Source: Candidatus Thorarchaeota archaeon (GTDB lineage: Archaea > Asgardarchaeota > Thorarchaeia > Thorarchaeales > Thorarchaeaceae). From it: a stretch of DNA of 10,369 nt. Numbering within the stretch: position 1 is the first letter of the stretch; each line of letters opens with the position of its first letter. Under the pieces are notes generated by a model. That model did not search any database. It worked only from the letters and a program-made list of their open reading frames with translations, and was not told where the DNA came from. Below are positions 1 through 6,501 of the stretch, piece by piece. The position numbers and the translations under genes were made by a program. The stretch spans positions 1 to 10,369 of the forward strand of contig JAGSHP010000274.1 of assembly GCA_029855925.1 (NCBI GenBank), in the 5' to 3' direction.

Positions 1-1135
1 ATACGCTCTTGTCCGCACCGGGATTGTATGTGACAGCATTTTCAAGGATGATTGAGAACATGGTTGACAGGAACCGATTCGCGGAGATCACGCTGTCGCC
101 CGCATTCGTCGTATGCATCTCGAAGTGAACATCTGGGTACATTGCTCCGAACTGCGCGGCAACATCCTCTAAGGTGCTAGCGAGCGATACTTCTTCCAGG
201 GGTTCCTCCTCCAGTCCGTTCAGAGTTCTTGCCTTGCTCACAAGTCGGCTGATTCTGTGTATCGCCTCCTCCATAACCTCTCTCCATGGGTTCGTGTCGC
301 CATTATTCTGTAGGGCTATACCAAACTCCAAAGCCTGCAAGAGGTTCGCCACATCATGAGAGAGCACATCCAAAAACAGCTGCGCAGCTTCCTTGGCTCG
401 AATCTTCTCCGTTAGGTCAATGGAAACGTGAAAGATGCGAAGGAGCGATCCCGAGTCATCAAATGTCGGGATTGTGGAGATTCTGAATAACCTTCCAAGT
501 TGGTCTATTTCATCGCTTGATGCCACAGGCTGGAGACTACGGATGACCGCATCGACAGGGCAGTTCAGAACTGGTTCGTTCATGCCATGAAAGACCTTGA
601 AGCACTTCTTACCAATCAGGTCCGTTTCGCTCTCAAAACCAAACGTCCTCAGAAGAACTGAATTCGTTCCGCGGATGACATGATCTGAATCGACTATCAT
701 TGTGGGATAACCTAGGGCATCAAATATGGCTCGCCACTGGAATTCTCTGACGCGTTCGATGTACTCTGCCGGAAGTATCCCCAGTTGATGAGCAAGTACG
801 ATTGATCCAACATGTTCCCCCTGCTCAAGAAGCGGGAATATCACAACCTCCCAGCTGATGTTATCGTCTGTTGTCTCAACATTTCTCTGTGGAACTTTCA
901 GTCTTACAGCAGTTTCCACCTTTGAGGGGGGGCATAGCTGTGAGAGAAGCTCAAAGTGTAATTTGTCAAGTCTGTGGCCCACAATCTCAAACTTCGAGGT
1001 GTTCAAAGCCTTCAGAGCCGCTGTATTGACCCAGCTGACCACCATATCTTGATCCAAGAGAAGGATGATGTCCTCAATATATTCCAATATGACCTCTCTG
1101 AGGTTCTGTACCAGTTTCTCTATGCGTTCGTCCAC
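1..1135 (-). CDS. PAS-PAS sensor histidine kinase, partial (C-terminus outside window)
   Basis: Sensor kinase that would autophosphorylate a histidine in response to a cytoplasmic signal and pass the phosphate to a response regulator. I translated the minus strand by hand: one open frame of 378 codons runs from a GTG at 1135 off the left edge. Residues ~10-120 look like a first, divergent PAS domain (ILLLDQDMVVSWVN). Residues ~130-245 are a second PAS domain (IFDALGYPTMIVDSDHVI) carrying C178-x4-H183-x4-P188-x3-C192. The H-box is FLDVLSHDVANLLQ with phospho-acceptor His260. It is the SHD.xN type common in archaeal kinases rather than SHELRTPL. The ATPase N-box begins at ILENAVTYNPG (Asn366), where the window ends, so the G-boxes are not visible. 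No transmembrane segment is seen, so it is probably soluble. The frame is closed by TAA shortly upstream; GTG is the only good start, preceded by AGGGG. It diverges from the 1267 gene. Confidence 0.88.
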   Translation of the reverse strand, partial: MDERIEKLVQNLREVILEYIEDIILLLDQDMVVSWVNTAALKALNTSKFEIVGHRLDKLHFELLSQLCPPSKVETAVRLKVPQRNVETTDDNISWEVVIFPLLEQGEHVGSIVLAHQLGILPAEYIERVREFQWRAIFDALGYPTMIVDSDHVIRGTNSVLLRTFGFESETDLIGKKCFKVFHGMNEPVLNCPVDAVIRSLQPVASSDEIDQLGRLFRISTIPTFDDSGSLLRIFHVSIDLTEKIRAKEAAQLFLDVLSHDVANLLQALEFGIALQNNGDTNPWREVMEEAIHRISRLVSKARTLNGLEEEPLEEVSLASTLEDVAAQFGAMYPDVHFEMHTTNAGDSVISANRFLSTMFSIILENAVTYNPGADKSV

Positions 1136-1236
1136 GTAGCCCGCCCCTGCAGTAGCTGTCGCTGCAATAGACCATCCACATCGATATTACGATAATAGAT
1201 GGATTTCATTTACACTAATTCAGTGATTGCGGTAGT

Positions 1237-1244
1237 TCTATAAC
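1237..1244 (+). promoter_or_regulatory. TATA-like box of the 1267 gene, leaderless geometry
   Basis: TCTATAAC is centred about 26 bases upstream of the ATG at 1267. In archaea the TATA box sits 24-28 bases before the transcription start, so the transcript would begin at or within a few bases of the start codon. No Shine-Dalgarno is visible before this ATG, which fits a leaderless mRNA. Confidence 0.5.
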
Positions 1245-1256
1245 AGAGACTGTTAT
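1240..1256. promoter_or_regulatory. 17-base palindrome, candidate repressor operator
   Basis: Perfect inverted repeat ATAACAG-AGA-CTGTTAT (7-base arms, 3-base spacer) overlapping the TATA-like box and ending 10 bases before the ATG at 1267. A dimeric regulator bound here would block TBP/TFB or the polymerase, so the position suggests negative control of the 1267 gene. A weaker inverted repeat (CACT-N5-AGTG) lies at 1213-1225. No regulator gene is visible in the window. Confidence 0.4.
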
Positions 1257-1266
1257 TTGCTTATCG

Positions 1267-2133
1267 ATGATGAAGATGACCGACGAAGAACAGCGTGGTG
1301 GTTCTAAGATATATCGTACACTCGTACAGGACCTCTACCGAACAGGACTGCACTCTGACGAGATTGGCATCAGACAGATTGAGCAGTGGCGGTCGAAGAG
1401 CCGTCAGTTTACAGCAGACGCGGATGTCATTGGCAAGATTGAAGAAGCGGTGCTGGATGTCGAGTCGAAGAAGATGGGTAAGCAAGAGAAGGTTGGCTTT
1501 GTCATTCTCCGCGAGTCGACCTGGAATCAGTCCGCTGATCCCTTGGCTCGAAGGCTCGTCATCAAGCTGTTCACCAATACTGGCCATTGGATAGCTACCG
1601 CTGAAGAGATGGTCGCTGATGAATTGGCCAACAGTTATGCCTCTGGAATTCCTCTTCTCTCTCTTGCGGTCCTGACATCCGAGAATGAGATTGTCACCTA
1701 TGTTCGACAGATGCGGCGAAGAGCTGGGGCCTCTGAGGCGTACTCCTTCTTTTTGCCCGGTCCTGGTGGTGACTTTGAGGTATTTAGTATTGAGGGGAAG
1801 CGTGCCACTCTTGGCGATGACTTCCGGGTCCTGTTATTGAGTGGCAACGACGCAGAAGTGGCCGAGATAGACAGCAAGTTCGCAGACATTGGTGGCGAGT
1901 TCGCAGTGTCCATTCGGGACCGTATTCTTGCAGACAACGAATGGTTCTGTCGAGTGTTGCAGTGTTTCTCCGTGTTTGTTCGTTACCGTAAGGAGATTCG
2001 AGACAGGGTCTCTGAACTACTAGACCATTGGAGGAAAGGAGAGTACACGCCTCGCCAAGACCGGTTTGAGTTGAGTCTATTAGCGAACCCTCGAAGAATC
2101 ACGCTTAAGCCACGAGAGCTCGAAGAGATCTGA
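1267..2133 (+). CDS. hypothetical soluble protein, 288 aa
   Basis: I do not recognise the family. The protein has no signal peptide or transmembrane segment and is rich in charged residues. Residues ~5-75 look alpha-helical and basic/acidic mixed. Residues ~78-200 look alpha/beta, with hydrophobic strands such as KVGFVILRES and FRVLLLSGND and a loop FFLPGPGGDF at ~158-167. The last ~90 residues are again helical and basic. It could be a regulatory or signalling protein given the divergent sensor kinase, but nothing in the sequence proves that. The start is ambiguous: ATG at 1267 is followed by in-frame ATGs at 1270 and 1276. I chose 1267 because it sits ~26 bases after a TATA-like box, as in leaderless transcripts. 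Codon use and GC look like the neighbours. The coding call rests on the long open frame and promoter placement. Confidence 0.8.
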   Translation: MMKMTDEEQRGGSKIYRTLVQDLYRTGLHSDEIGIRQIEQWRSKSRQFTADADVIGKIEEAVLDVESKKMGKQEKVGFVILRESTWNQSADPLARRLVIKLFTNTGHWIATAEEMVADELANSYASGIPLLSLAVLTSENEIVTYVRQMRRRAGASEAYSFFLPGPGGDFEVFSIEGKRATLGDDFRVLLLSGNDAEVAEIDSKFADIGGEFAVSIRDRILADNEWFCRVLQCFSVFVRYRKEIRDRVSELLDHWRKGEYTPRQDRFELSLLANPRRITLKPRELEEI

Positions 2134-2156
2134 ATGGTCTCTGGCACATGTTTCTC

Positions 2157-2176
2157 TGAGAAAGTGATGTTTCTCA
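2157..2176 (+). terminator. hairpin downstream of the 1267 gene
   Basis: TGAGAAA (2157-2163) pairs perfectly with TTTCTCA (2170-2176) around a 6-base loop, 23 bases after the stop codon. An alternative pairing (AAGTGAT at 2162-2168 with ATCACTT at 2192-2198) is also possible. No T-rich tract follows, so terminator function is doubtful; it could be an mRNA 3'-end structure. Confidence 0.25.
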
Positions 2177-2276
2177 TCCTAGAGTGACGGAATCACTTAT
2201 AGCCTGATAGTGTGTCATACAAAGCTGTTTCCACGAAAAATAGGAAACCTTATCTAGATTTGAACGAATGAATCGT

Positions 2277-2282
2277 GAGGTG
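2277..2282 (+). promoter_or_regulatory. Shine-Dalgarno of the surface protein gene
   Basis: GAGGTG matches the core complementary to the 16S rRNA 3' end. It lies 13 bases before the ATG at 2296, which is long. The GTG at 2284 would be too close. The signal peptide reads best from ATG 2296, so I prefer that start. An A/T-rich stretch at ~2236-2257 could hold the promoter but has no clear TATA consensus. Confidence 0.45.
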
Positions 2283-2295
2283 CGTGCCACTGATA

Positions 2296-4680
2296 ATGCA
2301 AAATCGCAAAATTCTAGTAATATCAATTTTTGCTCTTGCGCTAATGGTCGCGACATCATTTACATCTGTGAGTGCTGTTGCTGTACCATATGCCTATCAA
2401 TCAGGATCACAGTCCCTTACTCGGGCTGCAGATGGGAATATCTACACGGTAATCCCTGGTGACAATGTCGTACAGACACCACCACTGTACCTATCCCATA
2501 GTGAGGACATCAATTTCGAGACCTACATGTACAGTGATACGTCATGGAATCGAGCAATCGGAAGCTTGACTGGACCTGCAAACCGAAGCACTAACTTTCC
2601 GCTCTGGTCAACTGATAGTGACGGTTGGCTCGATCCCGGTGTGTCATATCCAACATTCTGGAAGCTTCTGAATCAGACAAATGATCTGTCTGCCTCGGTG
2701 AACTGGCGTATTCGCGAGTTTCCCCTTGCTGTTGGTCAAAATGCAACAACCATTTTGGAGAGTAACTCCATAAGTATGGGATTGCTTAACATCACTACAG
2801 AGGCAGAAATGTATCATATCACTGTTCAGAATCCTCAGGACGACACAGAGCTCTATGTCATGGGCGTAGATCCGCAAGGAAGACTTGATGTGGACATGTA
2901 TGTAGGACCTGGAGACATAAGCCTCTATCCGTTGCAGTTCACAGGAACGGGTCTCTACAAGATTATCATCTATGCAGACTCGGCCGCAGCAGCTTTCGTT
3001 CCGGTAACGATTTCGATTGAATCGGTTGAACCAATAGTGCTTCCAGCTGGACAGCTGACACAGGGCGTTCTCTCCGGAAGTGAATGGATAGTCAATCAGG
3101 AATCGGGAGATGTCTACTACAAGGAGCAGGTACCTACTGCATATACGTTCAAGGTGACATCGCCAGAGGGCCGCCCCGGACGACTGAGATACTCACTCAA
3201 CTTTCCAGAGTTCTCTAGTGGTACATATGAAACGCGTGATCCCGTGATATTCATAACGGCTAATATCTCACAGGCCTCATTCGGTGCACCATCGATCTTC
3301 TTGAGCGGCTTGGGCATGTTTGGTCATGAATGGTGGTATCAGTCGTACGAGAATCAGAGCTACTATGTCACAATCACTGGAATGGACAACGTGGAGTTTA
3401 GTTTCCTCAATGATGTCCCTGAGGCCAAGGAGCTACCGGTCAACACAAACCTGTTTCTCGATGCAGGTTATGCCATAGATTCGGTGTATGGTTACACGCT
3501 TCATTTGAGCGAGGACTCACTCCTGTCCATCAACTCCACCGAGTACAATGGCGGGTATTCTTGGCAACTTGGTACGTATCACAATGGTAACTATTTCTTC
3601 TCGTATCTCTCCGACTCGCACAACTTCCCTGATGCCTCGGTCTACTACCTCCCCGCTGGGGACTATGTTGTGAACGCATTTCCCGGATCCATTTCGGCCT
3701 ACGGCTTCTACACGTTTACAGTGGGCCCTGTTCTTGACGGAACTGGAGTCTACTCTGTGGCAGACTCTTCGATATTAGGCGTTCGAGTGAGTGCTGATAT
3801 TCTCAACGACTACGCGGCGAATGTCACCCTCACGACCAACGATAATGTCAGCGTGACAACAGACATCCAGCTGTTTTCAGAGGTCGGGCGATCGATCGGG
3901 AAGACCACAAGCACTATGGGACATTACCAGACTGGATTTGGCTGGAGTGCACTGGGCAATAACTTCACGATGTACGAATGCGGTCTTCTGACCAGCCGTC
4001 GTGTTGACGATGGCAGCCTCATCATCTCCGTCAAGCCCTACTCGACCCGGAACACAACTGGTGGTGTTTTGTCAAACAATCTTCCTGGGAAGATGCATAC
4101 CTTCGATATCGACTTTGTCGACTACACGAGTGAGGCATTCAATGGAACTGCTGCACTTGATGCGACCTCTGGGACGGGAAGTCATTCCATAGTATTGGAG
4201 GAGCCACAAGACGCCACTGAAAAGTATGTGCTGGATCTGTCGCTGAAGCCAAACACGTGGTACAACGTGTCTGTTCAAACACAGGATGTCACCGACCTTT
4301 CCATGAACCTCTTCCAGGATTATAATGGCCGTGCCAATGTTATTACCTGGGGTTATCTGTCTCAGACCAAGGTCGGAACACTTGAAGACTTTGGTGTACA
4401 GTTTGGCTCGATAGGCTCCGACGCGGCTCTTGTGATCTCCATCGATAGAGATCCACTGGTCGACGGAGGTTGGATTAATGTCACAGTCACAGAGTTCCTC
4501 ACCAATGAGATCAGTGTGCCTCTTATAGCACTTAACCTTCCGTTCCCGGTAGTGACCGTGGGAGGCGCACTGCCCAGTGACTGGCTCGCGCAGAATGGTC
4601 TTGTCGTCACTGGAGGCATCGTGGCTGGAGTCGCAGTTGTGGTACTGATTCTAGTAGTTCTGAAGAAGCGCAGACCATAG
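2296..4680 (+). CDS. secreted, membrane-anchored N-glycosylated surface protein
   Basis: Large cell-surface protein of 794 residues from ATG 2296; the frame extends to GTG 2275, but the extra seven residues spoil the signal peptide. Residues 1-27 are a Sec-type signal peptide: basic MQNRK, a hydrophobic core, and a likely cut after SVSA. The ectodomain (~28-765) is rich in Ser, Thr, Tyr, Gly and Asp, looks beta-sandwich throughout, and has a single Cys. I count 14 N-x-S/T sequons (Asn 96, 126, 149, 165, 323, 353, 413, 509, 517, 556, 586, 616, 657, 728). A C-terminal transmembrane helix (~769-789) ends in KKRRP, the stop-transfer pattern of a single-pass protein with the bulk outside. Two segments, ~180-193 and ~637-652, share PQD.TE.YV, hinting at a repeated PPC-like beta domain. 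No catalytic motif is seen, so a structural or adhesive envelope role is inference. It is monocistronic by context, with its own terminator. Confidence 0.85.
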   Translation: MQNRKILVISIFALALMVATSFTSVSAVAVPYAYQSGSQSLTRAADGNIYTVIPGDNVVQTPPLYLSHSEDINFETYMYSDTSWNRAIGSLTGPANRSTNFPLWSTDSDGWLDPGVSYPTFWKLLNQTNDLSASVNWRIREFPLAVGQNATTILESNSISMGLLNITTEAEMYHITVQNPQDDTELYVMGVDPQGRLDVDMYVGPGDISLYPLQFTGTGLYKIIIYADSAAAAFVPVTISIESVEPIVLPAGQLTQGVLSGSEWIVNQESGDVYYKEQVPTAYTFKVTSPEGRPGRLRYSLNFPEFSSGTYETRDPVIFITANISQASFGAPSIFLSGLGMFGHEWWYQSYENQSYYVTITGMDNVEFSFLNDVPEAKELPVNTNLFLDAGYAIDSVYGYTLHLSEDSLLSINSTEYNGGYSWQLGTYHNGNYFFSYLSDSHNFPDASVYYLPAGDYVVNAFPGSISAYGFYTFTVGPVLDGTGVYSVADSSILGVRVSADILNDYAANVTLTTNDNVSVTTDIQLFSEVGRSIGKTTSTMGHYQTGFGWSALGNNFTMYECGLLTSRRVDDGSLIISVKPYSTRNTTGGVLSNNLPGKMHTFDIDFVDYTSEAFNGTAALDATSGTGSHSIVLEEPQDATEKYVLDLSLKPNTWYNVSVQTQDVTDLSMNLFQDYNGRANVITWGYLSQTKVGTLEDFGVQFGSIGSDAALVISIDRDPLVDGGWINVTVTEFLTNEISVPLIALNLPFPVVTVGGALPSDWLAQNGLVVTGGIVAGVAVVVLILVVLKKRRP

Positions 4681-4696
4681 TTAGACAATGGAGTTT

Positions 4697-4739
4697 GGGA
4701 GAGGTATTGTCCTCTCTCCTCACTCTTTCTTTCTTTTTT
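4697..4739 (+). terminator. transcription terminator of the surface protein gene
   Basis: Stem GGGAGAGG (4697-4704) pairs with CCTCTCTC (4711-4718) around a 6-base loop, with one G-T wobble. A pyrimidine tract with T runs follows to 4739. It lies 16 bases after the stop codon. Archaeal termination depends mostly on T-rich tracts, which this has. Confidence 0.65.
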
Positions 4740-4890
4740 CCATCTTTGCACTCACAATACACGTTAATGCAAGTGTCACCTGATACACAACGACATTCAT
4801 TTTCGAGTTGTGCAGACATGACATGGAGTACAGAATCGGTCTTGGTCTTAGACGCAGGAAGGACGGACTGTATTCGTGCCACCACAACAA

Positions 4891-4917
4891 TAGGCCGCCA
4901 CAAGCACGAGCGGCCTA
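4891..4917 (-). terminator. hairpin downstream of aspA, probable terminator
   Basis: TAGGCCGC (4891-4898) and GCGGCCTA (4910-4917) form a perfect 8-bp GC-rich stem with an 11-base loop. On the minus strand it sits 45 bases after the aspA stop codon and is followed by TTGTTGT. It lies between two convergent genes. The weak T-tract keeps this a probable rather than firm call. Confidence 0.5.
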
Positions 4918-4962
4918 GCCACTACTTGTGCCGGTGTTCGTGATTCGCAATGCACCGAATGC

Positions 4963-6414
4963 TCAGTCTTCATCGTCATCCTGTTCGTCGTGAGGGATCT
5001 CCAGTTCGTGTGGCTGAGTCATTCGCTCAGGCGAGAGTATCTCATCAAGCGTCTTCTCATCCAGCAGTCCTTTCTCAAGAACTATCTCCCGCACTGAACG
5101 TTTGGTGGCGAGCGCCTCCTTTGCAATCTTCGTCGCCTCTTTGTATCCAATATACGGGTTGAGCGCAGTGACAAGACCGACACTGCGATGGACCACGTCA
5201 AGTCCTTCGGGATTGGGCTTGATACCCTTGATGCATTTCTCTGTGAGGATCGGTATTGAGTTTCTCAGCAGCTTGAGTGCTTGGAAGAAGTTGTATGCCA
5301 TGAGCGGTTCGAACGCGTTCAGTTCGAGCTGCCCCCCAGTCGCAGCGAGAGTTATCACGTTGTCGTGGCCGATGACGGATGACGCACACTGAATCATCAT
5401 CTCCGGAATGACCGGGTTCACCTTTCCAGGCATGATCGATGACCCTGGCTGTACAGCTGGGAGGATGATCTCATGGAATCCCCCGATTGGACCTGAGGAG
5501 AGAATGATCAGGTCGTGACAGATCTTGCTCAGATTGGATGCCATGACTCTGAGCAGACCGGATGCATGCACAAACTCATCACTGTTCTGAGTATCATCAA
5601 TGAGGTTCTCTGCGGTGACAAGCCCATCAAGCCCAGTCACCTCGCGCAGATGTTTCTCCGCCAGCCTGATGTAGTGCGGGTCTGCGTTTAGCGATGTGCC
5701 TATTGCAGTGGCACCAATGTTATGGGTTTCAAGGACCTCCCTGGCAAGACCTATGCGGAGCAGGTCTCGCTTGAGCGCAGCTGACCACGCTGCGAACTCC
5801 TGTCCCAGCGTGATGGGCACAGCATCCTGCATCTCCGTTCTCCCGAGTTTCAGAATGTCCTTGAACTCCTCCGCCTTATCGTCCAGCGCAACGATGAGTT
5901 CGCCTAGGACGTCCGAGAGTTCGTTGAGATTGAAGATCGTTGCGATCTTTATTGCAGTGGGGTAGACATCGTTTGTGCTCTGCGACATGTTGACATGGTC
6001 ATTAGCAGATATTGGTGACATCGAGTTTCTGGGATGACCAAGTATCTCATTGGCCCGCGAGGCTATGACCTCGTTTGCATTCATGTTGGTCGAGGTCCCA
6101 GCGCCCCCTTGGAGTACATCTACGACGAACTGGTCATGGAACTTGCCCTCAATGATCTCATCGCAGGCCTGAATTATTGCCCGCGCGTACTTCTTCCGTA
6201 GTAGTCCGAGGTCTCGATTGGCCATCGCACAGGCCTTTTTCACCATGGCCAGAGCAACAATGAACTTTGTGTAGTTGCCGATAGGAATTAGCGAGACACC
6301 GAAGTTCTCCACGGCACGAAGCGTCTGAACACCCCAGTAAGCCTCACGCGGGACCTTCCTTGTTCCAAGAAGGTCACTTTCTTCTCGATATTCCTCTCGT
6401 TCCTGTCCGCTCAT
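4963..6414 (-). CDS. aspA: aspartate ammonia-lyase (fumarase/aspartase superfamily)
   Basis: Cytosolic homotetrameric lyase converting L-aspartate to fumarate and ammonia. At 483 residues it is near the family's usual ~470. Conserved regions appear in order: TSTNMNANEV (107-116), SQSTNDVYPTA (145-155), GRTEMQDAVPITLGQE, and the signature loop GSSIMPGKVNPVIPE (from 324) with the likely catalytic base Ser325. The choice of aspartase over class II fumarase rests on VIPE (fumarases have TQCE), DAVP (fumarases DATP) and AENLIDDTQN, all aspartase-like. Glu194 in GRTE stands where aspartases and fumarases usually have Gln or His. An acidic tail (HDEQDDDED) extends the C-terminus. I chose ATG 6414 because GGTG lies 6 bases upstream; the frame extends to GTG 6423, which a TATA-like box (TGATATTCAA, 6444-6453) would place near a leaderless start. 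It follows the transferase gene after 87 bases on the same strand. Confidence 0.92.
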   Translation of the reverse strand: MSGQEREEYREESDLLGTRKVPREAYWGVQTLRAVENFGVSLIPIGNYTKFIVALAMVKKACAMANRDLGLLRKKYARAIIQACDEIIEGKFHDQFVVDVLQGGAGTSTNMNANEVIASRANEILGHPRNSMSPISANDHVNMSQSTNDVYPTAIKIATIFNLNELSDVLGELIVALDDKAEEFKDILKLGRTEMQDAVPITLGQEFAAWSAALKRDLLRIGLAREVLETHNIGATAIGTSLNADPHYIRLAEKHLREVTGLDGLVTAENLIDDTQNSDEFVHASGLLRVMASNLSKICHDLIILSSGPIGGFHEIILPAVQPGSSIMPGKVNPVIPEMMIQCASSVIGHDNVITLAATGGQLELNAFEPLMAYNFFQALKLLRNSIPILTEKCIKGIKPNPEGLDVVHRSVGLVTALNPYIGYKEATKIAKEALATKRSVREIVLEKGLLDEKTLDEILSPERMTQPHELEIPHDEQDDDED

Positions 6415-6443
6415 TCTACGCACCGACTCATTCAGTCCGTTCT

Positions 6444-6453
6444 TTGAATATCA
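6444..6453 (-). promoter_or_regulatory. possible aspA promoter (TATA-like)
   Basis: On the minus strand TGATATTCAA is centred ~26 bases before GTG 6423 and ~34 before ATG 6414. This is compatible with an internal archaeal promoter that could let aspA be expressed apart from the upstream genes. It is a weak match. Confidence 0.28.
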
Positions 6454-6474
6454 GTCTATTGCAGCGGCAAAATC

Positions 6475-6498
6475 ACAGCGCCGGGCAAGACTCGCTGT
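6475..6498 (-). terminator. weak terminator-like hairpin after the gamma-glutamyltransferase gene
   Basis: ACAGCG (6493-6498 read on the minus strand) pairs with CGCTGT (6475-6480) across a 12-base loop. It starts 3 bases after the stop codon and is followed on the minus strand by GATTTTG. The stem is only 6 bp and the T run is short. Together with the TATA-like box downstream it would partly separate aspA from the upstream genes. Confidence 0.3.
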
Positions 6499-6501
6499 TC
6501 C

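Noticed and set aside
4607..4903. Minus-strand frame encoding a Cys-rich stretch (CRC...C...CEC) followed by a lysine run, metal-binding-like at first sight
   Set aside because: It is antisense to the end of the surface protein gene and its terminator. The lysine run is just the complement of the T-rich tract, the starts at 4903 and 4819 have no ribosome binding site, and the first lies in the aspA terminator hairpin.
4695..4943. Plus-strand frame of 82 codons in the convergent spacer
   Set aside because: It starts next to the surface protein gene's terminator stem, runs through its T-tract, and ends after the aspA hairpin. The hydrophobic start comes from the T-rich DNA, with no independent coding signal.
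4963..6414. Class II fumarase (fumC) as identity of the lyase
   Set aside because: The signature ends in VIPE rather than TQCE, and DAVP and AENLIDDTQN are aspartase-like.
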